DNA from: a virus
IMG/VR virus record: IMGVR_UViG_3300021590_000027
Location: 1 to 22,714 of that record
DNA: 22,714 nucleotides
Direction: 5' to 3' (one strand)
Part shown: positions 21,101-22,714 of the stretch, one piece after another
Position numbering within the stretch: the first letter of the stretch is position 1
Layout of the letters: each line of letters begins with the position of its first letter
Made by a program: the position numbers and the translations under genes
The notes under the pieces: model-generated
Told to the model about the DNA's origin: nothing
Seen by the model: the letters and a program-made list of their open reading frames with translations, nothing else
Database searches by the model: none

Positions 21101-22714
21101 GTAAGAGTTTGACCTGTATTGTTCTCAATTGTGATGTTTCTTTTACGTTTCCAAGAACCCGGAATTAAAAGAAAATTATTACTCCTCAAGTAAGCAGGAA
21201 CATAGCTTGAGACAGGCAGAGTACCATTCTGAGAGCAACTAAAGGATAATTCTGAAAGTGGGAAAGATTCAAGCCTTCCACTAACCATTATTGTATTATT
21301 CTTTTTGAAGTCTTCAAGAGGAAATAAACAATCTAATTGAAAGTCACGATAAACTCGGAATATTAAAGAATCCTTGCCTATTAACGTGGCTGTTGGAAAT
21401 GGCTCGATGTATTTACGAATGAATATGCTATCAAGTCTTATTCCCACTTTTGTATTTTGATCTTTGGAATCTGTGAATTTAATTTCCACGTCTCCAGAAT
21501 CAGTGAAGGAGGAAGTTTGAACGAAAACGCAGTCCTCATATTCAGAGTCAGCTACGTCTGACCATTTTTCTGTTCCATTAACATATATCGCGTGCGTAGG
21601 AGAAACTCCACTATTCGTTTCTTTCTGCCAACAATTTAATACTTTCTCTCCCAAAGGAAGTGAGATAGTCTGTTTGACAGTAACATGAGGATTCTCACAA
21701 TTCTCCTTGAAGCCAGCCTTAAGTTCATAATCACCGTGACAAGCGTCAGCTACTCCATAATATGGCTCACCTGAGTCTGAAGGAGAAAATTCAAAAGTCC
21801 AACTCGAAACATCACTTCTTTCAAATCCATCATAAAATAGGAAGACTTCCCTTGGTTGTTCAGGACGTACATATTCCCATTCGGAGTGACCACAAACTAA
21901 GATAGCGCACACATGAAAACCTGGAGGTATCTCAGGTATTTTTATCCAAACCTTAGAATTGCCATTGTAAGTCCACTCTTCCCACCAGAATGGTAATTCT
22001 TGAGAATAGTCTTCAGTGAAAAAATTGATATCACTACCATATTTATTACAGAGAGAATAGTTAAAGTTGGAAGTGTTAATTTCAACTGGTATTTGAAAAT
22101 TATATAAGGTATTTCCGGTATCATTTTCTATCATAATTGGGAATCGAAAAGAATAAGGATAAGGAGGAGGTGGATAAAGAGAACATCTAAATTCTGTTTC
22201 GAGGCTTGTGTCTATCAAAAATTCAGAAGGAAGTGCAGAAACGAATAAAGAAGGCGATAGTGAAGGAGAAATAGTTTCTTGGAAGGATATAGGAAATTTT
22301 CCCCCTTGTCTTCCATCAAACAATAAACTTATTTCTAATTCAAAGTTAATTGGATATATAGCTTTATCTATTTCCCCCAATTCAACCACTGGTTCTGGCT
22401 CAACGTACTTACGGAGTCGCAGGTTGTCTATTCGAGCATCATTATAAACTTTGTAACCATCTTCGTGCCTAACAAAAATTCTAACCTTTTTTATGTTTGA
22501 ATTAGCTCCACCAACACTTCTTGATATCCATTGTCCCGGAGAGTACAAATCGGCTAAGTTCGTCCAAGTATGATCCTCTCTTGGACTGTACTTGAAAGTG
22601 TTCCATTTTTGATATATGCTTCCATCTGCTTGATAATCTTGAACTTTATTAGAAAATCCTTCAGCATAAGTATGAATATGATCAGTGTAATTGTCACTAT
22701 CATTCGCGTCACCT
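18163..22714 (-). CDS. Giant virion protein: repeated DUF2341/ConA-like units fused to a tail-hub-like domain (N-terminus outside window)
   Basis: At least 1516 residues, open to the window edge; no start is visible, and a TTG-initiated reading from 22548 is unnecessary. From the N-terminus there are three ConA-like units, each ending in a (I/L)D....(R/A)KY(V/I)xPxP...LG motif (about 22385-22430, 21395-21430, 20205-20240). Units 2 and 3 begin with a DUF2341 domain: IMIENDTGNTLYNFQIPVEI at about 22150-21880 and ITIENNTGQTLTDYQICLTL at about 21165-20865. From about 19860 on it resembles phage tail-hub (gp27/GPD-like) proteins: TLFKGPVLSMDREL, then LQQFAEKRLGEL, YYRIMKITYEM and LLTTLECRDTD. An insertion at 19051-19557 is very rich in Cys and Trp. 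The end resembles the start of an OB-fold (GEIVNYNAEEQTVDIKIYRT). Probably the tail-tip hub with host-binding lectin modules. Confidence 0.85.
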   Translation of the reverse strand, partial: GDANDSDNYTDHIHTYAEGFSNKVQDYQADGSIYQKWNTFKYSPREDHTWTNLADLYSPGQWISRSVGGANSNIKKVRIFVRHEDGYKVYNDARIDNLRLRKYVEPEPVVELGEIDKAIYPINFELEISLLFDGRQGGKFPISFQETISPSLSPSLFVSALPSEFLIDTSLETEFRCSLYPPPPYPYSFRFPIMIENDTGNTLYNFQIPVEINTSNFNYSLCNKYGSDINFFTEDYSQELPFWWEEWTYNGNSKVWIKIPEIPPGFHVCAILVCGHSEWEYVRPEQPREVFLFYDGFERSDVSSWTFEFSPSDSGEPYYGVADACHGDYELKAGFKENCENPHVTVKQTISLPLGEKVLNCWQKETNSGVSPTHAIYVNGTEKWSDVADSEYEDCVFVQTSSFTDSGDVEIKFTDSKDQNTKVGIRLDSIFIRKYIEPFPTATLIGKDSLIFRVYRDFQLDCLFPLEDFKKNNTIMVSGRLESFPLSELSFSCSQNGTLPVSSYVPAYLRSNNFLLIPGSWKRKRNITIENNTGQTLTDYQICLTLIPENFDYENCRLDGGDLRFTNPSLKLLPYWIERWEYNGTSRIWVKVDEIPTGSNICLFMFYDNPLATSESNIKTTFILGDDFMDDAQWISSHPSKMNIKNGLLNFGTFDSYEYQAYLSTKNALDIPDSFFIQFKCKIKNFLNPFTISYIGVSDEVPNTTNLIAFQPFYNDYAYYLSVKDDDGDHKDKMYAPGGDNEKLQEMFSDDCWHGVRIWKEGSTIHGEIWNGDFTEQIGYVEPGGEREGRITDVNPSDLKKFIILNQAPSPDDKEFGYEGCLDDLIVAKYVTPEPVVTLGEPQYVIIHDSYCYSTCKTDFKLSSSYLIGETFSLLPLLSRVSSVGEYLSFELEVNPDINGFSVPVLEYLMYANVSMEVPNILKKFWVWKSLLQPVNISSLFSINLNPSLLLEPEPIGALYTHWLINGGNVPDLISYKVTQEWAAPDTAEVRFKGLPKFLTGDLIHIVYDTGNPDYPLVTLFKGPVLSMDRELVKGREETIVRAVSNEWYLTKQNCFWDEESCLYTLDPVFRLQDVVYMWLGSWDKEMCCDDECPDVFKCVCEKWREKYTHGISTCSYKGASCWWFWWYLAVGAWWKETTGLFPMYIEDMPDWGEKYAANAGRSGFNFFYGTTKWDGIMQLCNVCDYLFYCIYWDDNCPPSFQSSEVDRGRRLAVFASRETCENEEKLDMWGEGRTLYFRGHSFEYPSQLWGYDPFVKVGNPLARSFVLKINNNPEDGNFLSKLISVRVREEQTSEDTKINRLAVTCQDFPVVAVEQRENNAKPVEEYIAISNVDIDDLSDLQQFAEKRLGELRLPDVTFEARFFDLVLTKKTIHELGQTTPLPIHTGMYIDFDGVKGLPPSTDKDGYYRIMKITYEMGEQTGGKLLTTLECRDTDLVHPGSPKLNEIENIMHREAKKIEKGPILPGHPCPSNPRPPMLGEIPWIEIGEIVNYNAEEQTVDIKIYRTGQVVKGIPLL

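Noticed and set aside
1-22714. tRNA genes, CRISPR arrays, integrase or attachment sites
   Set aside because: Reading both strands by eye I saw no cloverleaf-type sequence, no regularly spaced direct repeats and no recombinase motif. A tRNAscan or repeat finder could still detect something weak.

Overview
The window looks like part of a tailed virus (or a provirus of one) of an anaerobic archaeon. The information-processing genes are of archaeal/viral type: a RadA-like ATPase, a Hef/XPF-type ERCC4 nuclease, an archaeo-eukaryotic primase and a family B DNA polymerase. The oxygen-sensitive class III ribonucleotide reductase with its radical-SAM activase points to an anaerobic host. The genes are tightly packed, often with ATGA start/stop overlaps and strong AGGAGG ribosome binding sites. 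The right end encodes very large structural proteins with DUF2341/concanavalin-like modules and a tail-hub-like domain. No terminase, portal or major capsid gene is visible, so the virus assignment rests on gene content. No tRNA, rRNA, CRISPR array, integrase or insertion sequence was seen.

Layout. Bases 1-7669 (+) hold replication and recombination genes: RadA-like ATPase (cut by the window edge), acidic protein, ERCC4 nuclease, a DUF47/PhoU-like protein, two small proteins, primase, zinc ribbon, coiled-coil protein, DNA methyltransferase, PolB and a calcineurin-like phosphoesterase. Bases 7699-13764 (+) hold an unknown protein, a ClpP-like serine protease, a DUF1599/Nmad1-like protein, nrdD, nrdG, two tandem zinc-ribbon microproteins, a run of very small proteins (three with one membrane helix) and a dCTP deaminase. 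Bases 13766-14392 (+) hold three small basic proteins, the first with a DUF5320-like N-terminus, ending at a hairpin plus U-tract terminator.

Bases 14389-22714 (-) converge on that terminator. They form one overlapping operon: a giant protein (over 1500 residues, N-terminus beyond the window) with repeated DUF2341/ConA-like units followed by a tail-hub-like domain, then three beta-propeller-like proteins that share N- and C-terminal motifs. This is probably the tail-tip and host-recognition part of the late region.

How the parts may work together. PolB, primase, RadA-like ATPase and ERCC4 nuclease would replicate and recombine the viral genome. NrdD/NrdG, Dcd and the DUF1599-like protein would shape the dNTP pool. 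The DUF47/PhoU-like protein may tie replication to phosphate supply, and the minus-strand operon would build the adhesive tail end. The two longest untranslated gaps on the plus strand (8997-9123 and 12468-12571) share a short sequence element that may be a promoter or operator. No gene-free stretch exceeds about 130 bases.
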